Assembly: GCA_964057225.1 (NCBI GenBank)
Contig: OZ059899.1
Coordinates: forward strand, 17,678,501-17,742,500
Direction: 5' to 3'
DNA: 64,000 nt
From: Auanema rhodensis
Taxonomy: Eukaryota > Nematoda > Chromadorea > Rhabditida > Rhabditidae
The position numbers were made by a program, and so were the translations under genes. This document shows, piece by piece, positions 1-13,500 of the stretch; within the stretch, counting starts at the first letter, position 1, and every line of letters begins with the position of its first letter. The notes below the pieces were generated by a model, which worked only from the letters and a program-made list of their open reading frames with translations, was not told the DNA's origin and searched no databases.

Positions 1-115
1 TCTGATAACACAGATCGACGCAGCTTAAAAATCCGCATCGATTGCACTATACTACATTGAGAAACGCATAATACAAAACTTAGTTATGATCGTTTGAAAA
101 AAGATGCATTAGTGT

Positions 116-143
116 ATGTTGAGTTTCCATGTACACTCAACAT
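116..143. repeat. Inverted repeat A (9-bp stem, 10-base loop), present in essentially every monomer
   Basis: ATGTTGAGT at 116-124 is the exact reverse complement of ACTCAACAT at 135-143, separated by TTCCATGTAC. The stem recurs at 351-base spacing across the window. I noticed only rare departures, such as GTGTGTTGAG in the divergent monomers at 20912 and 24975. It could form a cruciform or an RNA hairpin if the array is transcribed. Function is inference; the dyad itself is directly visible. Confidence 0.85.
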
Positions 144-166
144 TGCTTCCAAAAACATTTTTACAA

Positions 167-185
167 AAATTTTTCCGAAAAATTT
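167..185. repeat. Inverted repeat B inside an A/T-tract cluster
   Basis: AAATTTTT at 167-174 pairs with AAAAATTT at 178-185 around a three-base centre that is CCG or CCA depending on monomer subtype. The subtype change falls in the loop, so the dyad is kept in both. It sits in a run of short A and T tracts from about 151 to 240 with starts roughly 10 to 14 bases apart, an arrangement often associated with bent DNA. Curvature is inferred, not computed. Single-base losses in this tract occur at 29714-29725 and 31117-31128. Confidence 0.7.
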
Positions 186-293
186 CGAAATAATTTCGCA
201 AAAAGTAGATGTTTTTAGAATCCTTTTTTCAAGGCAAAGACGATGGAAATTGTTATTCAACGAAAAAATTGATTCTGCAGGGTGAAAATCGAG

Positions 294-315
294 GATATAA
301 GTGTGAACTTATATC
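294..315. repeat. Inverted repeat C (8-bp stem, 6-base loop), present in essentially every monomer
   Basis: GATATAAG at 294-301 is the exact reverse complement of CTTATATC at 308-315 with loop TGTGAA. A second GATATC palindrome follows at 320-325. Common variants change the loop (TGTAAA at 4166, TGCGAA at 46269, 47674 and 48024) or the base pair next to it (GAATTTATATC in the middle domain, which would leave a G-T pair or a 7-bp stem). A change inside the outer stem is rare; I saw CTTATTTC near 48731. Confidence 0.85.
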
Positions 316-3159
316 AGTTGATATCTCGGTGCATTTTTAAGCTAGCGCAAATCTGATAACACAGATCGACGCAGCTTAAAAATCCGCATCGAATGCACTA
401 TACTACATTGAAAAACGCTTAATACAAAAATTAGTTATGATCGTTTGAAAAATGATGCATTAGTGTATGTTGAGTTTCCATGTACACTCAACATTGCTTC
501 CAAAAACATTTTGACAAAAATTTTTCCAAAAAATTTCAAAATAATTTCGCAAAAAGTAAAAGTTTTTAGATTTCTTTTTTCAAGGCAAAGACGATGGACA
601 ATGTTATTCAACGAAAAAATTAATTCTGCAGGGTGAAAATCGAGGATATAAGTGTGAACTTATATCAGTTGATATCTCGGTGCATTTTTAAGCTAGCGCA
701 AATCTGATAACACAGATCGACGCAGCTTAAAAATCCGCATCGAATGCACTATACTACATTGAAAAACGCTTAATACAAAAATTAGTTATGATCGTTTGAA
801 AAAAGATGCATTAGTGTATGTTGAGTTTCCATGTACACTCAACATTGCTTCCAAAAACATTTTGACAAAAATTTTTCCAAAAAATTTCAAAATAATTTCG
901 CAAAAAGTAAATGTTTTTAGATTCCTTTTTTCAAGGCAAAGACGATGGACAATGTTATTCAACGAAAAAATTAATTCTGCAGGGTGAAAATCTAGGATAT
1001 AAGTGTGAACTTATATCAGTTGATATCTCGGTGCATTTTTAAGCTAGCGCAAATCTGATAACACAGATCGACGCAGCTTAAAAATCCGCATCGAATTCAC
1101 TATACTACATTGAAAAACGCTTAATACAAAAATTAGTTATGATTGTTTGAAAAAAGATGCATTAGTGTATGTTGAGTTTCCATGTACACTCAACATTGCT
1201 TCCAAAAACATTTTGACAAAAATTTTTCCGAAAAATTTCAAAATAATTTTGCAAAAAGTAGATGTTTTTAGATTCCTTTTTTCAAGGCAAAGACGATGGA
1301 CAAAGTTATTCAACGAAAAAATTAATTCTGCAGGGTGAAAATCGACGATATAAGTGTGAACTTATATCAGTTGATATCTCGGTGCATTTTTAAGCTAGCG
1401 CAAATCTGATAACACAGATCGACGCAGCTTAAAAATCCGCATCGATTGCACTATACTACATTGAGAAACGCATAATACAAAACTTAGTTATGATCGTTTG
1501 AAAAAAGATGCATTAGTGTATGTTGAGTTTCCATGTACACTCAACATTGCTTCCAAAAACATTTTTACAAAAATTTTTCCGAAAAATTTCGAAATAATTT
1601 CGCAAAAAGTAGATGTTTTTAGAATCCTTTTTTCAAGGCAAAGACGATGGACATTGTTATTCAACGAAAAAATTGATTCTGCAGGGTGAAAATCGAGGAT
1701 ATAAGTGTGAACTTATATCAGTTGATATCTCGGTGCATTTTTAAGCTAGCGCAAATCTGATAACACAGATCGACGCAGCTTAAAAATCCGCATCAAATGC
1801 ACTATACTACATTGAAAAACGCTTAATACAAAAATTAGTTATGATCGTTTGAAAAAAGATGCATTAGTGTATGTTGAGTTTCCATGTACACTCAACATTG
1901 CTTCCAAAAACATTTTGACAAAAATTTTTCCGAAAAATTTCAAAATAATTTCGCAAAAAGTAGATGTTTTTAGATTCCTTTTTTCAAGGCAAAGACGATG
2001 GACAATGTTATTCAACGAAAAATTTAATTCTGCAGGGTGAAAATCGAGGATATAAGTGTGAACTTATATCAGTTGATATCTCGGTGCATTTTTAAGCTAG
2101 CGCAAATCTGATAACACAGATCGACGCAGCTTAAAAATCCGCATCGAATGCACTATACTACATTGAAAAACGCTTAATACAAAAATTAGTTATGATCGTT
2201 TGAAAAATGATGCATTAGTGTATGTTGAGTTTCCATGTACACTCAACATTGCTTCCAAAAACATTTTGACAAAAATTTTTCCAAAAAATTTCAAAATAAT
2301 TTCGCAAAAAGTAAAAGTTTTTAGATTTCTTTTTTCAAGGCAAAGACGATGGACAATGTTATTCAACGAAAAAATTAATTCTGCAGGGTGAAAATCGAGG
2401 ATATAAGTGTGAACTTATATCAGTTGATATCTCGGTGCATTTTTAAGCTAGCGCAAATCTGATAACACAGATCGACGCAGCTTAAAAATCCGCATCGATT
2501 GCACTATACTACATTGAGAAACGCTTAATACAAAAATTAGTTATGATCGTTTGAAAAAAGATGCATTAGTGTATGTTGAGTTTCCATGTACACTCAACAT
2601 TGCTTCCAAAAACATTTTGACAAAAATTTTTCCAAAAAATTTCAAAATAATTTCGCAAAAAGTAAATGTTTTTAGATTCCTTTTTTCAAGGCAAAGACGA
2701 TGGACAATGTTATTCAACGAAAAAATTAATTCTGCAGGGTGAAAATCTAGGATATAAGTGTGAACTTATATCAGTTGATATCTCGGTGCATTTTTAAGCT
2801 AGCGCAAATCTGATAACACAGATCGACGCAGCTTAAAAATCCGCATCGAATTCACTATACTACATTGAAAAACGCTTAATACAAAAATTAGTTATGATTG
2901 TTTGAAAAAAGATGCATTAGTGTATGTTGAGTTTCCATGTACACTCAACATTGCTTCCAAAAACATTTTGACAAAAATTTTTCCAAAAAATTTCAAGATA
3001 ATTTCGCAAAAAGTAAATGTTTTTAGATTCCTTTTTTCAAGGCAAAGACGATGGACAATGTTATTCAACGAAAAAATTAATTCTGCAGGGTGAAAATCGA
3101 GGATATAAGTGTGAACTTATATCAGTTGATATCTCGGTGCATTTTTAAGCTAGCGCAAA

Positions 3160-4212
3160 TCTGATAACATAGATCGACGCAGCTTAAAAATCCGCATCGA
3201 ATGCACTATACTACATTAAAAAACGCTTAATACAAAAATTAGTTATGATCGTTTGAAAAATGATGCATTAGTGTATGTTGAGTTTCCATGTACACTCAAC
3301 ATTGCTTCCAAAAACATTTTGACAAAAATTTTTCCGAAAAATTTCAAAATAATTTCGCAAAAAGTAGATGTTTTTAGATTCCTTTTTTCAAGGCAAAGAC
3401 GATGGACAATGTTATTCAACGAAAAAATTAATTCTGCAGGGTGAAAATCGAGGATATAAGTGTGAACTTATATCAGTTGATATCTCGGTGCACTTTTAAG
3501 CTAGCGCAAATCTGATAACACAGATCGACGCAGCTTAAAAATCCGCATCGAATGCACTATACTACATTGAAAAACGCTTAATACAAAAATTAGTTATGAT
3601 CGTTTGAAAAATGATGCATTAGTGTATGTTGAGTTTCCATGTACACTCAACATTGCTTCCAAAAACATTTTGACAAAAATTTTTCCGAAAAATTTCAAAA
3701 TAATTTCGCAAAAAGTAGATGTTTTTAGATTCCTTTTTTCAAGGCAAAGACGATGGACAATGTTATTCAACGAAAAAATTAATTCTGCAGGGTGAAAATC
3801 GAGGATATAAGTGTGAACTTATATCAGTTGATATCTCGGTGCACTTTTAAGCTAGCGCAAATCTGATAACATAGATCGACGCAGCTTAAAAATCCGCATC
3901 GAATGCACTATACTACATTAAAAAACGCTTAATACAAAAATTAGTTATGATCGTTTGAAAAATGATGCATTAGTGTATGTTGAGTTTCCATGTACACTCA
4001 ACATTGCTTCCAAAAACATTTTGACAAAAATTTTTCCAAAAAATTTCAAAATAATTTCGCAAAAAGTAAATGTTTTTAGATTCCTTTTTTCAAGGCAAAG
4101 ACGATGGACAATGTTATTCAACGAAAAAATTAATTCTCCAGGGTGAAAATCGAGGATATAAGTGTAAACTTATATCAGTTGATATCTCGGTGCATTTTTA
4201 AGCTAGCGCAAA
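3160..4212. repeat. Two-monomer step in a three-monomer run
   Basis: The monomers starting at 3160 and 3862 both carry GATAACATAG and ACATTAAAAAACG, which I do not see elsewhere. The monomers at 3160 and 3511 both carry GTGCACTTTTAAG where the norm is GTGCATTTTTAAG. This indicates a local 702-bp duplication. The monomer at 3862 has lost its PstI site (CTCCAG at about 4136). Confidence 0.75.
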
Positions 4213-7200
4213 TCTGATAACACAGATCGACGCAGCTTAAAAATCCGCATCGAATGCACTATACTACATTGAAAAACGCTTAATACAAAAATTAGTTATG
4301 ATCGTTTGAAAAAAGATGCATTAGTGTATGTTGAGTTTCCATGTACACTCAACATTGCTTCCAAAAACATTTTGACAAAAATTTTTCCAAAAAATTTCAA
4401 AATAATTTCGCAAAAAGTAAATGTTTTTAGATTCCTTTTTTCAAGGCAAAGACGATGGACAATGTTATTCAACGAAAAAATTAATTCTGCAGGGTGAAAA
4501 TCTAGGATATAAGTGTGAACTTATATCAGTTGATATCTCGGTGCATTTTTAAGCTAGCGCAAATCTGATAACACAGATCGACGCAGCTTAAAAATCCGCA
4601 TCGAATGCACTATACTACATTGAGAAACGCTTAATACAAAAATTAGTGATGATCGTTTGAAAAAAGACGCATTAGTGTATGTTGAGTTTCCATGTACACT
4701 CAACATTGCTTCCAAAAACATTTTGACAAAAATTTTTCCAAAAAATTTCAAAATAATTTCGCAAAAAGTAAATGTTTTTAGATTCCTTTTTTCAAGGCAA
4801 AGACGATGGACAATGTTATTCAACGAAAAAATTAATTCTGCAGGGTGAAAATCTAGGATATAAGTGTGAACTTATATCAGTTGATATCTCGGTGCATTTT
4901 TAAGCTAGCGCAAATCTGATAACACAGATCGACGCAGCTTAAAAATCCGCATCGAATGCACTATACTACATTGAAAAACGCTTAATACAAAAATTAGTTA
5001 TGATTGTTTGAAAAAAGATGCATTAGTGTATGTTGAGTTTCCATGTACACTCAACATTGCTTCCAAAAACATTTTGACAAAAATTTTTCCAAAAAATTTC
5101 AAGATAATTTCGCAAAAAGTAAATGTTTTTAGATTCCTTTTTTCAAGGCAAAGACGATGGACAATGTTATTCAACGAAAAAATTAATTCTGCAGGGTGAA
5201 AATCGAGGATATAAGTGTGAACTTATATCAGTTGATATCTCGGTGCATTTTTAAGCTAGCGCAAATCTGATAACACAGATCGACGCAGCTTAAAAATCCG
5301 CATCGAATGCACTATACTACATTGAAAAACGCTTAATACAAAAATTAGTTATGATCGTTTGAAAAATGATGCATTAGTGTATGTTGAGTTTCCATGTACA
5401 CTCAACATTGCTTCCAAAAACATTTTGACAAAAATTTTTCCGAAAAATTTCAAAATAATTTCGCAAAAAGTAGATGTTTTTAGATTCCTTTTTTCAAGGC
5501 AAAGACGATGGACAATGTTATTTAACGAAAAAATTAATTCTGCAGGGTGAAAATCGAGGATATAAGTGTGAACTTATATCAGTTGATATCTCGGTGCATT
5601 TTTAAGCTAGCGCAAATCTGATAACACAGATCGACGCAGCTTAAAAATCCGCATCGAATGCACTATACTACATTGAAAAACGCTTAATACAAAAATTAGT
5701 TATGATTGTTTGAAAAAAGATGCATTAGTGTATGTTGAGTTTCCATGTACACTCAACATTGCTTCCAAAAACATTTTGACAAAAATTTTTCCAAAAAATT
5801 TCAAAATAATTTCGCAAAAAGTAAATGTTTTTAGATTCCTTTTTTCAAGGCAAAGACGATGGACAATGTTATTCAACGAAAAAATTAATTCTGCAGGGTG
5901 AAAATCTAGGATATAAGTGTGAACTTATATCAGTTGATATCTCGGTGCATTTTTAAGCTAGCGCAAATCTGATAACACAGATCGACGCAGCTTTAAAATC
6001 CGCATCGAATGCACTATACTACATTGAAAAACGCTTAATACAAAAATTAGTTATGATCGTTTGAAAAAAGATGCATTAGTGTATGTTGAGTTTCCATGTA
6101 CACTCAACATTGCTTCCAAAAACATTTTGACAAAAATTTTTCCAAAAAATTTCAAAATAATTTCGCAAAAAGTAAATGGTTTTAGATTCCTTTTTTCAAG
6201 GCAAAGACGATGGACAATGTTATTCAACGAAAAAATTAATTCTGCAGGGTGAAAATCGAGGATATAAGTGTGAACTTATATCAGTTGATATCTCGGTGCA
6301 TTTTTAAGCTAGCGCAAATCTGATAACACAGATCGACGCAGCTTAAAAATCCGCATCGAATGCACTATACTACATTGAAAAACGCTTAATACAAAAATTA
6401 GTTATGATTGTTTGAAAAAAGATGCATTAGTGTATGTTGAGTTTCCATGTACACTCAACATTGCTTCCAAAAACATTTTGACAAAAATTTTTCCAAAAAA
6501 TTTCAAGATAATTACGCAAAAAGTAAATGTTTTTAGATTCCTTTTTTCAAGGCAAAGACGATGGACAATGTTATTCAACGAAAAAATTAATTCTGCAGGG
6601 TGAAAATCGAGGATATAAGTGTGAACTTATATCAGTTGATATCTCGGTGCATTTTTAAGCTAGCGCAAATCTGATAACACAGATCGACGCAGCTTAAAAA
6701 TCCGCATCGAATGCACTATACTACATTGAAAAACGCTTAATACAAAAATTAGTTATGATCGTTTGAAAAATGATGCATTAGTGTATGTTGAGTTTCCATG
6801 TACACTCAACATTGCTTCCAAAAACATTTTGACAAAAATTTTTCCGAAAAATTTCAAAATAATTTCGCAAAAAGTAGATGTTTTTAGATTCCTTTTTTCA
6901 AGGCAAAGACGATGGACAATGTTATTCAACGAAAAAATTAATTCTGCAGGGTGAAAATCGAGGATATAAGTGTGAACTTATATCAGTTGATATCTCGGTG
7001 CATTTTTAAGCTAGCGCAAATCTGATAACACAGATCGACGCAGCTTAAAAATCCGCATCGAATGCACTATACTACATTGAAAAACGCTTAATACAAAAAT
7101 TAGTTATGATTGTTTGAAAAAAGATGCATTAGTGTATGTTGAGTTTCCATGTACACTCAACATTGCTTCCAAAAACATTTTGACAAAAATTTTTCCAAAA

Positions 7201-7371
7201 AATTTCAAGATAATTACGCAAAAAGTAAATGTTTTTAGATTCCTTTTTTCAAGGCAAAGACGATGGACAATGTTATTCAACGAAAAAATTAATTCTGCAG
7301 GGTGAAAATCGAGGATATAAGTGTGAACTTATATCAGTTGATATCTCGGTGCATTTTTAAGCTAGCGCAAA

Positions 7372-8775
7372 TCTGATAACACAGATCGACGCAGCTTAAA
7401 AATCCGCATCGAATGCACTATACTACATTGAAAAACGCTTAATACGAAAATTAGTTATGATCGTTTGAAAAATGATGCATTAGTGTATGTTGAGTTTCCA
7501 TGTACACTCAACATTGCTTCCAAAAACATTTTGACAAAAATTTTTCCAAAAAATTTCAAAATAATTTCGCAAAAAGTAAATGGTTTTAGATTCCTTTTTT
7601 CAAGGCAAAGACGATGGACAATGTTATTCAACGAAAAAATTAATTCTGCAGGGTGAAAATCGAGGATATAAGTGTGAACTTATATCAGTTGATATCTCGG
7701 TGCATTTTTAAGCTAGCGCAAATCTGATAACACAGATCGACGCAGCTTAAAAATCCGCATCGAATGCACTATACTACATTGAAAAACGCTTAATACAAAA
7801 ATTAGTTATGATCGTTTGAAAAAAGATGCATTAGTGTATGTTGAGTTTCCATGTACACTCAACATTGCTTCCAAAAACATTTTGACAAAAATTTTTCCAA
7901 AAAATTTCAAAATAATTTCGCAAAAAGTAAATGGTTTTAGATTCCTTTTTTCAAGGCAAAGACGATGGACAATGTTATTCAACGAAAAAATTAATTCTGC
8001 AGGGTGAAAATCGAGGATATAAGTGTGAACTTATATCAGTTGATATCTCGGTGCATTTTTAAGCTAGCGCAAATCTGATAACACAGATCGACGCAGCTTA
8101 AAAATCCGCATCGAATGCACTATACTACATTGAAAAACGCTTAATACAAAAATTAGTTATGATCGTTTGAAAAATGATGCATTAGTGTATGTTGAGTTTC
8201 CATGTACACTCAACATTGCTTCCAAAAACATTTTGACAAAAATTTTTCCAAAAAATTTCAAAATAATTTCGCAAAAAGTAAATGGTTTTAGATTCCTTTT
8301 TTCAAGGCAAAGACGATGGACAATGTTATTCAACGAAAAAATTAATTCTGCAGGGTGAAAATCGAGGATATAAGTGTGAACTTATATCAGTTGATATCTC
8401 GGTGCATTTTTAAGCTAGCGCAAATCTGATAACACAGATCGACGCAGCTTAAAAATCCGCATCGAATGCACTATACTACATTGAAAAACGCTTAATACAA
8501 AAATTAGTTATGATCGTTTGAAAAAAGATGCATTAGTGTATGTTGAGTTTCCATGTACACTCAACATTGCTTCCAAAAACATTTTGACAAAAATTTTTCC
8601 AAAAAATTTCAAAATAATTTCGCAAAAAGTAAATGGTTTTAGATTCCTTTTTTCAAGGCAAAGACGATGGACAATGTTATTCAACGAAAAAATTAATTCT
8701 GCAGGGTGAAAATCGAGGATATAAGTGTGAACTTATATCAGTTGATATCTCGGTGCATTTTTAAGCTAGCGCAAA
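7372..8775. repeat. Tandem dimer (702 bp x 2) of the GTAAATGG subtype
   Basis: Four consecutive monomers all carry GTAAATGGTTTTAG and alternate between GAAAAATGATGC (7465, 8167) and GAAAAAAGATGC (7816, 8518), giving two copies of a two-monomer unit. The first monomer has a private AATACGAAAATT at about 7445. Confidence 0.75.
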
Positions 8776-10530
8776 TCTGATAACACAGATCGACGCAGCT
8801 TAAAAATCCGCATCGAATGCACTATACTACATTGAAAAACGCTTAATACAAAAATTAGTTATGATCGTTTGAAAAAAGATGCATTAGTGTATGTTGAGTT
8901 TCCATGTACACTCAACATTGCTTCCAAAAACATTTTGACAAAAATTTTTCCAAAAAATTTCAAAATAATTTCGCAAAAAGTAAATGTTTTTAGATTCCTT
9001 TTTTCAAGGCAAAGACGATGGACAATGTTATTCAACGAAAAAATTAATTCTGCAGGGTGAAAATCTAGGATATAAGTGTGAACTTATATCAGTTGATATC
9101 TCGGTGCATTTTTAAGCTAGCGCAAATCTGATAACACAGATCGACGCAGCTTAAAAATCCGCATCGAATGCACTATACTACATTGAAAAACGCTTAATAC
9201 AAAAATTAGTGATGATCGTTTGAAAAATGATGTATTAGTGTATGTTGAGTTTCCATGTACACTCAACATTGCTTCCAAAAACATTTTGACAAAAATTTTT
9301 CCAAAAAATTTCAAGATAATTTCGCAAAAAGTAAATGTTTTTAGATTCCTTTTTTCAAGGCAAAGACGATGGACAATGTTATTCAACGAAAAAATTAATT
9401 CTGCAGGGTGAAAATCGAGGATATAAGTGTGAACTTATATCAGTTGATATCTCGGTGCATTTTTAAGCTAGCGCAAATCTGATAACACAGATCGACGCAG
9501 CTTAAAAATCCGCATCGAATGCACTATACTACATTGAAAAACGCTTAATACAAAAATTAGTTATGATCGTTTGAAAAAAGATGCATTAGTGTATGTTGAG
9601 TTTCCATGTACACTCAACATTGCTTCCAAAAACATTTTGACAAAAATTTTTCCAAAAAATTTCAAAATAATTTCGCAAAAAGTAGATGTTTTTAGATTCC
9701 TTTTTTCAAGGCAAAGACGATGGACAATGTTATTCAACGAAAAAATTAATTCTGCAGGGTGAAAATCGAGGATATAAGTGTGAACTTATATCAGTTGATA
9801 TCTCGGTGCATTTTTAAGCTAGCGCAAATCTGAAAACACAGATCGACGCAGCTTAAAAATCCGCATCGAATGCACTATACTACATTGAAAAACGCTTAAT
9901 ACAAAAATTAGTTATGATTGTTTGAAAAAAGATGCATTAGTGTATGTTGAGTTTCCATGTACACTCAACATTGCTTCCAAAAACATTTTGACAAAAATTT
10001 TTCCAAAAAATTTGAAGATAATTACGCAAAAAGTAAATGTTTTTAGATTCCTTTTTTCAAGGCAAAGACGATGGACAATGTTATTCAACGAAAAAATTAA
10101 TTCTGCAGGGTGAAAATCGAGGATATAAGTGTGAACTTATATCAGTTGATATCTCGGTGCATTTTTAAGCTAGCGCAAATCTGATAACACAGATCGACGC
10201 AGCTTAAAAATCCGCATCGAATGCACTATACTACATTGAAAAACGCTTAATACAAAAATTAGTTATGATCGTTTGAAAAATGATGCATTAGTGTATGTTG
10301 AGTTTCCATGTACACTCAACATTGCTTCCAAAAACATTTTGACAAAAATTTTTCCAAAAAATTTCAAAATAATTTCGCAAAAAGTAAATGTTTTTAGATT
10401 CCTTTTTTCAAGGCAAAGACGATGGACAATGTTATTCAACGAAAAAATTAATTCTGCAGGGTGAAAATCTAGGATATAAGTGTGAACTTATATCAGTTGA
10501 TATCTCGGTGCATTTTTAAGCTAGCGCAAA

Positions 10531-13500
10531 TCTGATAACACAGATCGACGCAGCTTAAAAATCCGCATCGAATGCACTATACTACATTGAAAAACGCTTA
10601 ATACAAAAATTAGTTATGATTGTTTGAAAAAAGATGCATTAGTGTATGTTGAGTTTCCATGTACACTCAACATTGCTTCCAAAAACATTTTGACAAAAAT
10701 TTTTCCAAAAAATTTCAAGATAATTTCGCAAAAAGTAAATGTTTTTAGATTCCTTTTTTCAAGGCAAAGACGATGGACAATGTTATTCAACGAAAAAATT
10801 AATTCTGCAGGGTGAAAATCGAGGATATAAGTGTGAACTTATATCAGTTCATATCTCGGTGCATTTTTAAGCTAGCGCAAATCTGATAACACAGATCGAC
10901 GCAGCTTAAAAATCCGCATCGAATGCACTATACTACATTGAAAAACGCTTAATACAAAAATTAGTTATGATTGTTTGAAAAAAGATGCATTAGTGTATGT
11001 TGAGTTTCCATGTACACTCAACATTGCTTCCAAAAACATTTTGACAAAAATTTTTCCAAAAAATTTCAAAATAATTTCGCAAAAAGTAAATGTTTTTAGA
11101 TTCCTTTTTTCAAGGCAAAGACGATGGACAATGTTATTCAACGAAAAAATTAATTCTGCAGGGTGAAAATCTAGGATATAAGTGTGAACTTATATCAGTT
11201 GATATCTCGGTGCATTTTTAAGCTAGCGCAAATCTGATAACACAGATCGACGCAGCTTAAAAATCCGCATCGAATGCACTATACTACATTGAAAAACGCT
11301 TAATACAAAAATTAGTTATGATCGTTTGAAAAAAGATGCATTAGTGTATGTTGAGTTTCCATGTACACTCAACATTGCTTCCAAAAACATTTTGACAAAA
11401 ATTTTTCCAAAAAATTTCAAAATAATTTCGCAAAAAGTAAATGTTTTTAGATTCCCTTTTTCAAGGCAAAGACGATGGACAATGTTATTCAACGAAAAAA
11501 TTAATTCTGCAGGGTGAAAATCTAGGATATAAGTGTGAACTTATATCAGTTGATATCTCGGTGCATTTTTAAGCTAGCGCAAATCTGATAACACAGATCG
11601 ACGCAGCTTAAAAATCCGCATCGAATGCACTATACTACATTGAAAAACGCTTAATACAAAAATTAGTTATGATTGTTTGAAAAAAGATGCATTAGTGTAT
11701 GTTGAGTTTCCATGTACACTCAACATTGCTTCCAAAAACATTTTGACAAAAATTTTTCCAAAAAATTTCAAAATAATTTCGCAAAAAGTAAATGGTTTTA
11801 GATTCCTTTTTTCAAGGCAAAGACGATGGACAATGTTATTCAACGAAAAAATTAATTCTGCAGGGTGAAAATCGAGGATATAAGTGTGAACTTATATCAG
11901 TTGATATCTCGGTGCATTTTTAAGCTAGCGCAAATCTGATAACACAGATCGACGCAGCTTAAAAATCCGCATCGAATGCACTATACTACATTGAAAAACG
12001 CTTAATACAAAAATTAGTTATGATCGTTTGAAAAATGATGCATTAGTGTATGTTGAGTTTCCATGTACACTCAACATTGCTTCCAAAAACATTTTGACAA
12101 AAATTTTTCCAAAAAATTTCAAAATAATTTCGCAAAAAGTAAATGTTTTTAGATTCCTTTTTTCAAGGCAAAGACGATGGACAATGTTATTCAACGAAAA
12201 AATTAATTCTGCAGGGTGAAAATCTAGGATATAAGTGTGAACTTATATCAGTTGATATCTCGGTGCATTTTTAAGCTAGCGCAAATCTGATAACACAGAT
12301 CGACGCAGCTTAAAAATCCGCATCGAATGCACTATACTACATTGAAAAACGCTTAATACAAAAATTAGTTATGATTGTTTGAAAAAAGATGCATTAGTGT
12401 ATGTTGAGTTTCCATGTACACTCAACATTGCTTCCAAAAACATTTTGACAAAAATTTTTCCAAAAAATTTCAAGATAATTTCGCAAAAAGTAAATGTTTT
12501 TAGATTCCTTTTTTCAAGGCAAAGACGATGGACAATGTTATTCAACGAAAAAATTAATTCTGCAGGGTGAAAATCGAGGATATAAGTGTGAACTTATATC
12601 AGTTGATATCTCGGTGCATTTTTAAGCTAGCGCAAATCTGATAACACAGATCGACGCAGCTTAAAAATCCGCATCGAATGCACTATACTACATTGAAAAA
12701 CGCTTAATACAAAAATTAGTTATGATTGTTTGAAAAAAGATGCATTAGTGTATGTTGAGTTTCCATGTACACTCAACATTGCTTCCAAAAACATTTTGAC
12801 AAAAATTTTTCCAAAAAATTTCAAAATAATTTCGCAAAAAGTAAATGTTTTTAGATTCCTTTTTTCAAGGCAAAGACGATGGACAATGTTATTCAACGAA
12901 AAAATTAATTCTGCAGGGTGAAAATCTAGGATATAAGTGTGAACTTATATCAGTTGATATCTCGGTGCATTTTTAAGCTAGCGCAAATCTGATAACACAG
13001 ATCGACGCAGCTTAAAAATCCGCATCGAATGCACTATACTACATTGAAAAACGCTTAATACAAAAATTAGTTATGATCGTTTGAAAAAAGATGCATTAGT
13101 GTATGTTGAGTTTCCATGTACACTCAACATTGCTTCCAAAAACATTTTGACAAAAATTTTTCCAAAAAATTTCAAAATAATTTCGCAAAAAGTAAATGTT
13201 TTTAGATTCCTTTTTTCAAGGCAAAGACGATGGACAATGTTATTCAACGAAAAAATTAATTCTGCAGGGTGAAAATCTAGGATATAAGTGTGAACTTATA
13301 TCAGTTGATATCTCGGTGCATTTTTAAGCTAGCGCAAATCTGATAACACAGATCGACGCAGCTTAAAAATCCGCATCGAATGCACTATACTACATTGAAA
13401 AACGCTTAATACAAAAATTAGTTATGATTGTTTGAAAAAAGATGCATTAGTGTATGTTGAGTTTCCATGTACACTCAACATTGCTTCCAAAAACATTTTG

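Larger units (their letters stand above)
1..351. repeat. Representative satellite monomer (first in window)
   Basis: This unit shows the monomer layout. Positions 1-93 are the most variable part, with sites such as CGATTGCACT or CGAATGCACT and CGCATAATAC or CGCTTAATAC. Positions 94-150 hold the NsiI-like ATGCAT and a 9-bp inverted repeat. Positions 151-240 are a cluster of A and T tracts. Positions 241-290 contain GACGATGG and a PstI site CTGCAG. Positions 291-351 contain a second hairpin, an EcoRV site GATATC and an NheI site GCTAGC. This particular copy is a divergent subtype (AACATTTTTAC, TTTCGAAATAA, AGAATCC). It is nearly matched only by the monomer at 1405-1755. Confidence 0.95.
1..3159. 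repeat. Imperfect four/five-monomer higher-order repeat
   Basis: Monomers 1 to 4 (1-1404) match monomers 5, 7, 8 and 9 (1405-3159), with monomer 6 as an extra unit. Shared diagnostic variants: AACATTTTTAC and AGAATCC at units 1 and 5; GTAAAAGTTTTTAGATTTC at units 2 and 7; CTAGG after unit 3 and unit 8; CGAATTCACTATAC plus GATTGTTTG at units 4 and 9. The second copy has gained, or the first has lost, one 351-bp monomer. Confidence 0.8.

Noticed and set aside
241-275. CENP-B-box-like match on the minus strand (TTCGTTGAATA)
   Set aside because: The left half fits the box pattern, but the required CGGG is ACAT here. Not a supported box.
94-285. Recurrent 63-codon plus-strand open frame as a tandem gene family
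   Set aside because: It begins with TTG only, has no upstream promoter or ribosome-binding pattern, no recognisable domain, and accumulates amino-acid changes and frameshifts freely. It is a by-product of satellite homogeneity.
4554-4823. Minus-strand 89-codon frame (also 9117-9386) and 62-codon frames at 15879 and 30322
   Set aside because: These are antisense readings of the same satellite, opened by chance point variants such as GTGATGATCG at 4647 and 9210. They have no independent support.
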